From NCBI GenBank assembly GCA_011503125.2, contig WWBZ02000008.1:806001-870000 (forward strand): 64,000 nucleotides of DNA, written 5' to 3'. The DNA is from Botryosphaeria dothidea (taxonomy: Eukaryota; Ascomycota; Dothideomycetes; Botryosphaeriales; Botryosphaeriaceae). The notes below the pieces were generated by a model. It was not told the origin of the DNA and searched no databases. It saw only the letters and a list, made by a program, of their open reading frames with translations. Numbering within the stretch: the stretch's first letter is position 1; each line of letters opens with the position of its first letter. Shown here one piece after another: positions 54,910 through 64,000 of this stretch. A program made the position numbers and the translations under genes.

Positions 54910-55648
54910 ATGATGATGAATGATGGATGGGGTGTTTTCGCTTCGCGCGTCGGCGTGGGTTTTCTTTTTTTTTTTTTTTGCACGTAATGACGAGATGACG
55001 ATGATGATGGCAATGAGAAGATTTGAGATGAATGAGAGACTGGATTGACTTGGGTGGAGCGTGCTCAATGATGGTGACTCTTCTTCGTCCCGCTGTCATT
55101 GAGTGACTGTTCCACGTGACGTCGTCCATATGCGCGTCTCTTGGATGCCTCGCAATGTCGATATTGCTCCTCCGTGCCTTTTCCTCCGGGTTGGGGGCTA
55201 TTCAGGACAAGTCGAAGGATGAAAGAAACAGAGAACGGATGAAAGACGGTCGGCGGGTTCCGAAGATCGTCCGGACGCGTGACGTGTGAGAATAACAACA
55301 CCACCACCAACAACGAACAATACTACCACCAAGAACAGCATCAACACTCGGAAGTTTTCGAAATGGCCTTGAACATGAACTGTTCCTCGCTGCCCGTGCA
55401 TGAGCCCGACCTGTCTCTTAGCCCGCCTCGATCTGTCTCGCCGGGCTGTGTGACGCAATCAAGCCGTCAATAATTCTTCCTCTGCCTGCCTCTTTTTCAT
55501 ATTCTTTCATGTCCGCATCGCACACTCTCGCTCTTCTTCTGTCTGGATCTCATTCATTGTTCACTTTCTTGCCCGCAAACGCCAGTCATCACTCTTTCTC
55601 TGCCTGTATCTGCTTCTTTGTCTTCTTTCTTTTCCGCAACCGCCCGCC
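54910..55648. other. Intergenic, no supported gene
   Basis: A T run at 54965-54979; otherwise short frames. The CT-rich stretch 55490-55645 looks like a promoter/leader for the next gene. Confidence 0.5.
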
Positions 55649-56703
55649 ATGGCCGTGTCCGCCACCAATGTGTACCTACATCTCGACTATCTGGACGTTC
55701 CGGCCCCCGAGCTAGCCAAGCGCCTCCATGATCCCCCGCTGACCAGCCAGATTGATGCGCTCAACCAAGCCATCGACGAGGATTCTCTGAGCGTCACTGT
55801 ACCTCTCAACAACACTCCGCCCCGCAATTCGGTCGACGACAACGCCGAACTATGGCCTTAGCCGACTTGAACGCCCCATTTGATGGCGCCAGAGCCATGC
55901 CAGACGACGCCATCGAACCCACGTCAGAAGATGCCGTCGAACCCACGCCAGAAGACGCTGATGAAACTATGCCAGACAATGTTATCGAACCTACGTCGGA
56001 CGACGCCGTCGAACCTACGCCAGAAGATGCCGTTGAAGCTATGCTAGATAATGCCATCAAACCCACGCCAGAAGATGCCGTCGAACCTAAACCAGAAGAC
56101 GCCGTCGAAAGCATAATCGACGACGTGGTCGAAAACATGAATAACTACCGGGTCAAATTCTTGTCTGACGACGCGATTGAAGCCATACTAGAGAATACCG
56201 AAGACAAACTCACCGCCGCAGCCGAAGACGTACCTACCGACGCCGAAGACGTACTCGCCGCCGCCGCAGCCATGCCCAACCACGCCGAAACCACACCCAA
56301 CAACAACGCCGCAGCCCTGCCGCCCGCCGGCATCGAACGCGGGCCCATCGCCACCGCCTCGATCTGCACCATCTCCGTGCTCATCTGGATCGTCTCGGCC
56401 CTGCTGCTCGCCGGCTATGACCCGACGACGACGACGACGACGCCAACGAGCGGCCGGACCCTCCCCGCCGCCATGACCAAGCCCGTCCTGTCCCTCGGCG
56501 AGCCCTTCCCGCCTTTTGATGACCGCTCCCGCGCACCCGTCCACCGCCACAAGCTGTTGGAGGGCGTGCAGCTCGTGGCCGACAGCCGCAACCGGCTGAT
56601 CGACGGCTTCGACGGCTTCGGCCGGAGGGAGGAGGAGGAGGTCTTGTTCATACCAAGAGCAGCGGAAGTGATCAAGCTCAATCTATGTTGTCTTCTGTGC
56701 TAG
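55649..56703 (+). CDS. Octapeptide-repeat membrane protein, probable frameshift
   Basis: The ATG at 55649 (CGCCATGGCC) starts a 70-codon frame (VYLHLDYLDVPAPELAKRL...) that ends at a TAG at 55859. A second frame with its own ATG at 55852 overlaps it by 10 bp and runs to 56703 (283 residues). The second frame reads on naturally from the first, so a one-base shift in a single gene is likely; two overlapping genes is the alternative. Residues about 20-100 of the second part are about ten acidic 8-residue repeats of the type AVEPTPED. A helix-rich Ala/Glu segment follows, then one clear membrane helix (IATASICTISVLIWIVSALL) and a 90-residue tail containing HKLLEGVQLVADSRNRLIDG. This suggests a single-pass protein with an acidic N-terminal domain; function unknown. 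Confidence 0.6.
55890..56140 (+). repeat. 24-bp degenerate repeat encoding AVEPTPED units
   Basis: About ten copies of a unit close to GACGCCGTCGAACCCACGCC AGAA, in frame with the membrane-protein gene. Confidence 0.7.
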
Positions 56704-58448
56704 CTACGTGTCTCAAGGTGGACTAGCTACCCTGTTCGAGTAAACAAAAACAAATCAAGCAACGGATTTTACTCGCACCTCTGGGGCTCTTTTTGAACTA
56801 ACAACAGCTTTCCACCCTCCTACCACTAGCTCTTCTCGCGTGGACAAGCTGATAATTCAGGAAGATTCCTAAACCGTTACATCAGGGACAGCTGTGTTGG
56901 TCCTCAATCGACCCTTGTCAGTCATTGTGGAAAACCGTGGGCGTTGGTCTCTGGAAACAGCGCACTATCACCAAAACGACCCAGAAACTTGCGTGCCCGA
57001 TTCGAAAAACTTTTCTTGAGGTGGAAGTGAAATCCGCTGCTTGACCTACCTCAACAGAACATGCCCATTCTGCTTAACCTCTTAAAGATTTTTTTCACGA
57101 AAGGCGAAGATAAAAGCGTGGGACTGGAGAATCGCGAGAGCGGTCGATTGTTGCTCGGTCGGAGCCATGAGGCTTCTTTCGAAAACAAAGGCGACAAAGG
57201 ATGAATGAGGCTGAAGATGAAGCCGGAGATGCCTGCATCAACGACATGGGGATGTACAACGCATACTGTACTTACCACGAACACCACACCACCTTCTCCT
57301 GCAATGCTTCTCTTCGCTAAAATGACTTGTAGCAACACCATTTCCATCACTTAGCCCACCACCAGCACTAACACTGCTAGCCTCGCGTAATTCCTGGGCA
57401 AACTGCTATGGTTGATCGTGGTATCACGCGACTTTATCAAAAATCTCCGCTGTCTCTCTCCTGCAACACCAGGTTTTTACTCGGTGACGCCCTGACTGCT
57501 CTTCTCAATGCCCGCGACGGCATTATCACACTGGACGCTGTGTATACAATGCGGCGGCCATGAAGGTGCCGATCGCCACAACGGTGCGTAGGAAGACGAG
57601 CCCTCTCACCGGAATTCTGATGCCAAGGAACAGCGCGCCCTCGATGAAAAGCTTCAGCCTCTCGTTCGCCCTCCCACACCACCTCGAATGATGCACCCAC
57701 ACTTAAATTTGCCGTATCTTGGCCGCACTACGTCAAATTGTCAACGGTTCGACCCTCCTCTTCTCGAGCCGCACTGGTGGCAAGGAACTGTAAGTTGGGA
57801 GAGGGCCTCTCCACATCGCACTACTCCGAACGCTTCCGATGCCATCCGGGAGTAACAGCTCCCGTTTGGTCCCATTTCTTGCTTCTGAACCTTCCAACAT
57901 ATGCAGGCTTTTGCGAGGCCCTCCCGCCTCCAATGTTCGAGCTTATTGTTCGAAACATCGTCATGACCCAGCGGCTCTCTTGAGCTCAAACTTCTTCATC
58001 TTCTTTCCACGAGCATCGGATGCTGAGCTGCCTCCTGAAGACCATCAAGCGAAAATTAAAGTAAGGTTGGCGGATAAGCAAAATATGACCTCATTCTGTT
58101 TAGGGCCGCCACCAAACATTTCCAAACATCACCGCGGACGCCGGGATGCAACCTTGGATGGATCCCCAGCTTTTGTAGATAAGGGAAGGCTCTTGTGACG
58201 GTAATCTTTCCTCGTGTCCATGTTTTATCCTTGACATGGATATAAGATTATCATGGGCGCACGCCACAGGGTGCTACGCCTTATAAATGGAACCACCTGT
58301 GCACTGCGCAAAGGTTGGCCTGGAATTAATTCATCAGCCACCATAATCATCTTACAACGACGGAGTCAAAAGCTCGCACAATTTCCCCCACTTGGATTGG
58401 TAACCTCTTTTCCTCGACCTAAATCTGCATAGCTTAAGACGTTCGACC
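56704..58448. other. Intergenic with possible gene fragments
   Basis: On the minus strand 57530-57680 encodes a hydrophobic, membrane-like stretch (ERLKLFIEGALFLGIRIPV...) ending in double stops. On the plus strand, near 57940, the peptide NVRAYCSKHRHDP recalls the end of the Cys/His cassette. Neither is long enough to call. Confidence 0.4.
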
Positions 58449-59233
58449 ATGAGCTCTTTCTACGTGAGATCACCTGCCACTCATCACCACCACCATCCTC
58501 CTTCCTCAACTCTCGAGGATGAAAACGTGCGTGTCGTTGTCGGTCTGAGCGAGGTGTTGCCAAACGTCAATAGCGAAGGGGAGGTAGCCTGCATTGTGAG
58601 TCAACTCGGCGCGTGCAACGGAGAAGCGTAACCCCACAAACAACACTGCTTTTGGTTGAATGCGACTTTCGCATCGACTATCCTCTTCTTGCCTGCCGAA
58701 TGTGTCAGCCGCCAGCCGCTGCACCACGAAAAGATGAAGGACAGGCTGGGGCTGCATCTGCTCTGGCATTGCATCAGGCTGCACTGTCGTCGCAGCTTTT
58801 CGAAGAAGACTCACGAACTGGTCCCTGCCCCAAAAGCGGCGTAGAGAGTGGAGGCGTTACTGTTCATCGCTGGCGTGTGCCAACGGTCGGACTTTTCACC
58901 TCCCCAAGGCCGGGATGGGCCGCGCTGTTCGTGCCTAACGCAACGCGACGCGTCGACTGTGACCGTCGCAACGCAACGCATCGCATCGCGCCAAACCGAA
59001 CCAAATTACACCGCATCCACACCACACTACCGTACCTCCACACCGCACCGTACCGTGACCGGCCGTCATGGCGCGTCTTAAGCCTCCTACGCCTGCCCGC
59101 AAGCGTCGTCACTCCAATGGGAAATCAGCTCCTCCCCCCAAGCGCAACAAACCCACCACCGACCGCAAGACGCACCAGAAAGCCACATGGCCGGCCACGC
59201 GCATCCTCGAAGAGTCGCGCACAAAATACCTGA
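58449..59233 (+). CDS. Possible two-exon hypothetical protein
   Basis: The ATG at 58449 begins MSSFYVRSPATHHHHHPP and continues helix- and valine-rich to ..GEVACI. A GTGAGT donor at 58596 and a GTGTCAG acceptor ending at 58708 give a 113-nt intron in phase 0, after which the frame stays open (RKDEGQAGAASALALHQAA...). It remains open to 59233, past the start of the chromodomain gene at 59068, so the true 3' end must lie earlier or behind another intron. No domain is recognised and no clear branch site is seen. Confidence 0.3.
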
Positions 59234-59850
59234 TCGAGTGGCGCGGCTCCGACCCTGCCACGGGCGCGCCGTGGCCCCCGACGTGGGAGCCCAAGGCCTT
59301 TGCGAACGCCGCTCTCGTCAACCAATGGCTGGAGTCCCAAGAATGGCCTGCCGAATGCATTCTGGACGAGTCGGAGGCCGCATATCTCGTCAGATGGGAG
59401 GGCGATGAGTACAAGGACTCGTGGGAGCCCAAGAGCTTCGTCGGCGCCGACCTCGTCGACGCTTGGGAGGAGCAGCGCCGATCGCGCGCAGACGGCGAGC
59501 CCGCCTCTGCTGCTGCTGGCAAACGTTCGGTACTCGAAGACAAGGACGGAGATGTTCCAGGAGAGAGCAACAGCGACGAGACGCAAGAGTATAACGCCGG
59601 AAATGAACCGCGGGAGAGCAACGACATGGATCACCCGCAGCACCGCAAAGCCGGAGCTCAGGTGCTTGAGGATCAAGTCGATGAGCAGCAAAGCACCGTC
59701 TTACCAGCAGACAACGAGATAGATGAAGCGGACTCCACCGGCGCTCAGGTCAGCAAGCCCACGGCAAGCAGTATCTTCGCCACCATCAACGCGGTACTGC
59801 GCTCTCCCTCTCCTCTGAAGGGCATGAAAGCTCGCCTTCCGGATCTCTGA
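59068..59850 (+). CDS. Tandem chromodomain protein
   Basis: An intact 260-residue frame from ATG at 59068 (GTCATGGCG). A basic N-terminus (residues 10-40, KRRHSNGK and PPPKRNKP) is followed by two chromodomain repeats. The first, at about 44-92, is WPATRILEESRTKYLIEWRG then WPPTWEPKAFANAALVNQWL. The second, at about 95-140, is WPAECILDESEAAYLVRWEG then YKDSWEPKSFVGADLVDAWE. Both have the aromatic-cage pattern (Y-L-[IV]-x-W and [TS]-W-E-P) expected for methyl-lysine binding. The rest is an acidic, low-complexity tail ending in a short helix (SIFATINAVLRSPSP). Likely a nuclear reader of histone methylation. Its first chromodomain is very close to that of the convergent gene at 62607-63119. Confidence 0.85.
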   Translation: MARLKPPTPARKRRHSNGKSAPPPKRNKPTTDRKTHQKATWPATRILEESRTKYLIEWRGSDPATGAPWPPTWEPKAFANAALVNQWLESQEWPAECILDESEAAYLVRWEGDEYKDSWEPKSFVGADLVDAWEEQRRSRADGEPASAAAGKRSVLEDKDGDVPGESNSDETQEYNAGNEPRESNDMDHPQHRKAGAQVLEDQVDEQQSTVLPADNEIDEADSTGAQVSKPTASSIFATINAVLRSPSPLKGMKARLPDL

Positions 59851-62606
59851 ACGAGTCACGCTGACCATCGCTACTACGCCAAATCGGGGATAAAGATCCG
59901 GGCCGGCATTCCAACCATGAGTGCATTGTGAACCCTATTCAGAAGATGATCGTGTGGAAGATTGTGGTAGCACCTCCTCTCAAGGACATGACATGCGTGA
60001 GGAGTCCGCTACGGCTGCCAGGACGCATGCTTACGGAACCTCTTTGACAGCAACACCTGTACCAATAGCAAAATTGACTTAACAGCAGAGGTCTTCGTTT
60101 TCGGCATTCAGCCTCTGCCTCCAACTGACTTTATGAATGACATGTCTTTGCACAAAAAGCCCCAATATCCGGCTCCAGACGTCCGACAATTCTCAGCATC
60201 CCCCACTTGCTCCCACCCCGTCACCAGCCATTTCTTAAGGCCATTCGCAATGGCATGACTTGAATCCTGACCAGAATCCCGGCCATTAGAGCCAGGACAG
60301 CGCACATGTGTACTTCCGGCATCGGCAGCCGACAGTTTCCTGGCACAGACTGCAACGAAGTGTCGGCGCGCAAGCCGGTAAGTAGTAGCACAGACCCTGG
60401 CAGGCCGTGTCAACCACTAACCCTCCCTGCAGAGCGATCAATAACAAAAGCGCATCGTCTTCCTCGTGCTTGCGGCTACCGCCAACCTCCGTTCCGCATC
60501 GTCGAATCTCCACTCCCGTCCCAAATGCTGCCGGCTATCGCACTGCGCCTCCACTGTATTTGCAGCCCTAGCCCGCACCGGGCCGCTCAGGCAGTAGCAC
60601 GCGAAGATCCAGCCCATTGTTCCCGGTTGCACCATCCAAATTTCCGGCATTATTCAACCCAGAATTCGATACCAATCCCGGACTAAATCCAAACTCGTCG
60701 CAAATGAAAGGAAGGCTTTCCTGAGGTGAGCCGGCTGCCGTCCAGGACTTCTCCGATCTCCGGAGCGCTGGTGTTGGGGATATTCTAAGGGCGCGTTCAC
60801 TGGGCAGGCACCTGCTGGAGTGGCGATGGTGTCGGCTTCGAGAGGGGAATGTGGGGATCTAAACAGCGGCGATTATGCTAGAGTTTTGTAGGGAACAGAG
60901 ATGATAATGGCGTATGTGTTGGTCCAGATGCTACCGGCGTCGTTTCGAGCCTGTGGGAATACACGTTGGCGGAGCGAGGGCGTGAAACGGCGCCCACCTC
61001 CGAGGGCTACCCTTGCTTGCTCTCCTTTTGCGGATTGCTACACTACGCAGTGTGACGTGCGCGCGCGGGGCCTGCCAGATTCTTGCTGGACTTTGTAGAT
61101 TTCGGCGTCGATGCCTTTGCGAGATGAGCTGGCTAATCATGGCGAAGTGGTGTAGATGCGGAAAGTGTGTGAAGGGTGTCGGATGGTTGGACGGGGTGGG
61201 GAGAACAGAAGGAGGAGGGTAGAGAATGATACAGACGCATTCTCCCGCTCACTAACCGTGACCAGCTCGCCAAGCGTTCCGCCCATCAGCGATTGACCTT
61301 CGCCGTTCCACCACCAACCCGGGCACCTCGCGCACCCGAGCGGCACCGTATCCATACAGCAGAATCGCGCGGTGACACCAATCGGCGCTGAAGGTTGCGG
61401 CCGTGAAGATGGTTGGCTTGGCGTGTTTGCCGGCTTTGCGGAGCCTCGCCACTTCGTTGTCGGTTGGTCGTGGCAATGCGGCCGCCAACCGAAGATGTCA
61501 AGGGGGAGAATGAACGTCTGCCAAGAGAAGACGGACCGGGCGGTGCATCTCCATTAGTGATAAGGCAGGCAAGCGTCCTGTGCTGGATGCGCGGCGGCGA
61601 AAATGGAGGGCTATGGCTGGGGGAGGAAGATATACACAGGCTGCTACGAGTTATCCTGGACTGCTGGTAGCTAGGTCCATATTTGCATAATAGGGTTGAA
61701 TCTTTACGAGAAAGGTAAACCCTTACGAGGAAATTCCTTATTAGGAAAAAAATATTAGGTAAGAAAGAAGATGTTTGCCAGCATACGTTAGCCGGTCACA
61801 TAGCGGTCAAAAAGAATCAATTAGCCGTACGTCGCATGCGTGCGAAGGGCTAATTCAGAGGCCGATGCTAATGCTAATGCTAATGCTAGTGCTAGTGCTA
61901 GTGCTGAGTCTAAATCTGAGTCTGAGTCAGCCCCAGCGAGTGCGCCGTCGGCCAACAACCACACGACCAGCACCACCCTCTTCGCCTTTTCATCTTGAAA
62001 CTCGTGCTTATATACCTGCGCTTCCAGCCTACAGCTCCCCTCGAACATGCCTCGACCGCTCGCTCCGCTGCTGATCTCGCTGTAACCTGCTAGGAACCCA
62101 CCCAGCCGCGGCGGGCTGATGGCGGACCGTTTCGCTGGTAGCTGCCGAAGCAGCTCAACACCGGTGGTTTACAACATGGTCTTTTTTTTCACGCTGAAGT
62201 GCGCGGTGGGAGGTGAGGGGCAGGTGCCTCTGACCGTAAGTGGGATATCTTACGGTAATTAAGCAACAGGGCTATAAGGAGACCTCTTCATTTCAGAACA
62301 GTTAGCAGAGAGCTACGGACATTCATCAGATCTCTGCCGAGGACACCCATTCTCCTTAATGCCTGTGTATAGTGTGCGAGAGCCACTCGTCCGCATTTGA
62401 GTATCCTTCAACAAGCTATCTCGGTTGGGGGACGTAAATTATTATTGGGCGTGCGTAGGTTGTGCGAAGATGGCTGGCGAAATTCACAGGCGAAGGGCCT
62501 TCAGAACGGATGCGAGGAGCAATTGTCATTGTGGAGGCCTCGTCGGAGAACAACAGTTCGGGCGAGACTTCGGTCAGACTTGGTCTCCTGTTGGCAACGA
62601 ACAGTG
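59851..62606. other. Intergenic between convergent chromodomain genes
   Basis: Short frames only (for example 61252-61488 minus and 60306-60686 plus). 61680-61800 is AT-rich. A hexanucleotide repeat is listed separately. Confidence 0.45.
61867..61928 (+). repeat. GCTAAT/GCTAGT hexanucleotide repeat
   Basis: Three GCTAAT, three GCTAGT and then GAGTCT-type units. One plus frame would give Ala-Asn, Ala-Ser and Glu-Ser dipeptides and reads on to a TGA near 61998, but it has no start codon after an upstream TAG. Confidence 0.8.
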
Positions 62607-63119
62607 TCAGCGACCCCTTGGAGAAAAGACACCACGATACTTACAAGCCTGGGCATCGGTCTCGTCGTCCCTCTTATCCTTCAACTTGTCCTGCGCATCC
62701 CTCAGCCACTCGCGGACCAAGTCATCGTTTGCATTGGCCTTGGGCTCCCAGGTTGGCACCCAATCGTTTCCCGTCTCTGGATCGGTGCCGACCCACTCGA
62801 TCAGGTAGTGAGTGCGCGTCTCCTCCAGGATAGAGTGGGCAAGGTACCATTCATCAGACGCGGCCGTCTTCTTCTTGGTACTCGTCTTCTTCTTCGGCAG
62901 CTTTGGGGCACCGACGCGCTTCCTCTTGCGGGAGGGCGGGGCCGGAGAGGTCGCGGCAGCGTTGGTCGACGGTCCTGACTGGACCACGACCGTGTCCGAG
63001 TGGGGCGACGTGCGTTGTCCCCGGGTTCTCTTGCGAGGAGCAAGGCCCGGAGACGGCGGTGAAGACGACTGCTGCGACGTGGCCGACGGCGCGGGTGGAG
63101 GCGGTTGCTGCGATGCCAT
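62607..63119 (-). CDS. Chromodomain protein with 3' intron
   Basis: Minus strand, ATG at 63119 (CCATGGCATCG). Residues 1-85 are a Pro/Ser-rich and basic low-complexity region (APRKRTRGQR, PKLPKKKTSTKKK). One chromodomain follows at about 90-140: WYLAHSILEETRTHYLIEWV, then TGNDWVPTWEPKANANDDLV. A consensus fungal intron sits near the end: donor GTAAGT after ..DAQA (62648), GCTGAC branch and CCAACAG acceptor, about 57 nt. Splicing leads almost at once to a stop, so the protein is about 155 residues; unspliced it would be 170 and end ..SPRGR. The chromodomain shares IL-E-E-[ST]-R-T-x-Y-L-I-E-W and T-W-E-P-K-A-x-A-N with the 59 kb gene, so the two are paralogues. Presumed histone-mark reader. Confidence 0.8.
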   Translation of the reverse strand: MASQQPPPPAPSATSQQSSSPPSPGLAPRKRTRGQRTSPHSDTVVVQSGPSTNAAATSPAPPSRKRKRVGAPKLPKKKTSTKKKTAASDEWYLAHSILEETRTHYLIEWVGTDPETGNDWVPTWEPKANANDDLVREWLRDAQDKLKDKRDDETDAQACKYRGVFSPRGR

Positions 63120-64000
63120 GGAGATCGAGAGTGGGAAAGGTTTGAGAGATTGACGACAAGGACGTGGAGTTGAGCGTCAGCGATATGGCCGAGAGACTGG
63201 TGGAGACGTGAGTGAGAGACTGGCAGAGAGATGGGTGATAAAGGCGAAGGCGAGGGCGTGGGCGAGGGCGTGGGCGTTTGCAGGCGACGGGCGACGAAAT
63301 TAGTGACGCGTTGACGGGAAGAACGCCACCGCCCAAGGGTCCAGCTACCAAGGGTCCAGCTGCGGCCCAAGCTTGCATTTGCCGGCGCGACACCGCGGCA
63401 TCGCAACAGCTGCAACAGCTTGCAACTCGACTGGCTCATTCGCATTACGTCAGGAACCCTGCAACGCCTTGCAAATCGACTTGCTCCTTCGCGTTACGTC
63501 GGATTCAAGCGCGTGCGCTCGTGCGCGCCTTTATGACTCGTCCTGTACCGCCCAGGGTTGGAGCAGGATCGCGCATTTTACCCACATGGCGAAGGAACCC
63601 CCCGGATACATTTCATGGGCTCCAAATGTGTTGAATCGGAGGATGCCAGGTTCCCATATTCTACTCGAGCGCTTCACCTGGCACACAAGTCGCAGCCTGC
63701 TGTCCTGCCATCCTGGGGCCAATCCAGTCTAGCTTATCGACGGCACGGACGACCTCAGTCCGTGCACTGAACACCAGGCGGTGATGCGTTTCTTGTCTCT
63801 CGTCCCCGACATCTGCTGCGTCTTCTGCCGCTGGTATCGCTCTTCCGGTAGACCTCACTTTCCAAAGAGGGAGTGTGAGGGCCGTGGGATCTTCTCCGCG
63901 CGTCCGGAACCCTCCTTTTGTAAAACTGAATGTCTGACGCTGAGTCCCTATTGAAGTCGATGAAATCTTTTGTGTTCTTGAAAATTTGCTCCTCAGGAAC
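63120..64000. other. Intergenic to window end, no supported gene
   Basis: Near 63245-63280 there is a GGGCGAGGGCGTGGGC-type purine repeat. The frames that overlap the upstream flank of the chromodomain gene are not convincing. Confidence 0.5.

Noticed and set aside
57747..57760. GGTTCGA block resembling a tRNA B box
   Set aside because: No A box, stems or acceptor could be paired around it.

Overview
The window looks like a gene-poor accessory segment of a filamentous ascomycete (Pezizomycotina). The evidence is short GT-AG introns with CTGAC/CTAAC branch sites (for example 23829-23960, 22410-22461 and 40191-40246), a Zn2Cys6 regulator, a fungal-type (FunK1-like) kinase relic, a DUF7924-type protein, paired chromodomain proteins and a berberine-bridge-type oxidase. 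A Dothideomycete is my best guess, but that is inference. I see no rRNA, tRNA or CRISPR array.

Layout. 0-5 kb: a small six-Cys secreted protein, a solo LTR, a decayed divergent pair (NTF2/SnoaL-like and Baeyer-Villiger monooxygenase) and an intact secreted protein. 7.6-10 kb: a coiled-coil ORF, the FunK1 relic and a stand-alone gag-like ORF. 14-21 kb: two genes each split by a solo LTR, with a repeat-rich Cys/His-motif gene between them (18.2-19.5 kb). 21.6-30 kb: a broken protein kinase, small hypotheticals and a frame-broken relic carrying two Cys/His motifs. 31.9 kb: a small acidic protein. 35.8-36.9 kb: the DUF7924-like gene. 39.9-45.4 kb: a dead FAD oxidase and an intact Zn2Cys6-acetyltransferase fusion. 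47-56.7 kb: broken membrane and kinase-associated genes, then three more Cys/His-motif genes within 3.5 kb and an octapeptide-repeat membrane protein. 58-63 kb: two convergent, paralogous chromodomain genes.

Two signals tie the window together. First, a short cassette C-x9/10-C-x9-15-C-x2-H, usually at the N-terminus, recurs on at least five loci with unrelated low-complexity or repeat tails. It looks like a locally expanded zinc-knuckle family. Second, decay is widespread: many premature stops can each be explained by one C:G to T:A change (RIP-like), and three solo LTRs of one related family each keep a perfect 5-bp target duplication. Two of these LTRs interrupt reading frames that resume in the same frame once the LTR and one duplication are discounted. 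Large stretches between genes hold nothing I can support; they are listed as such.
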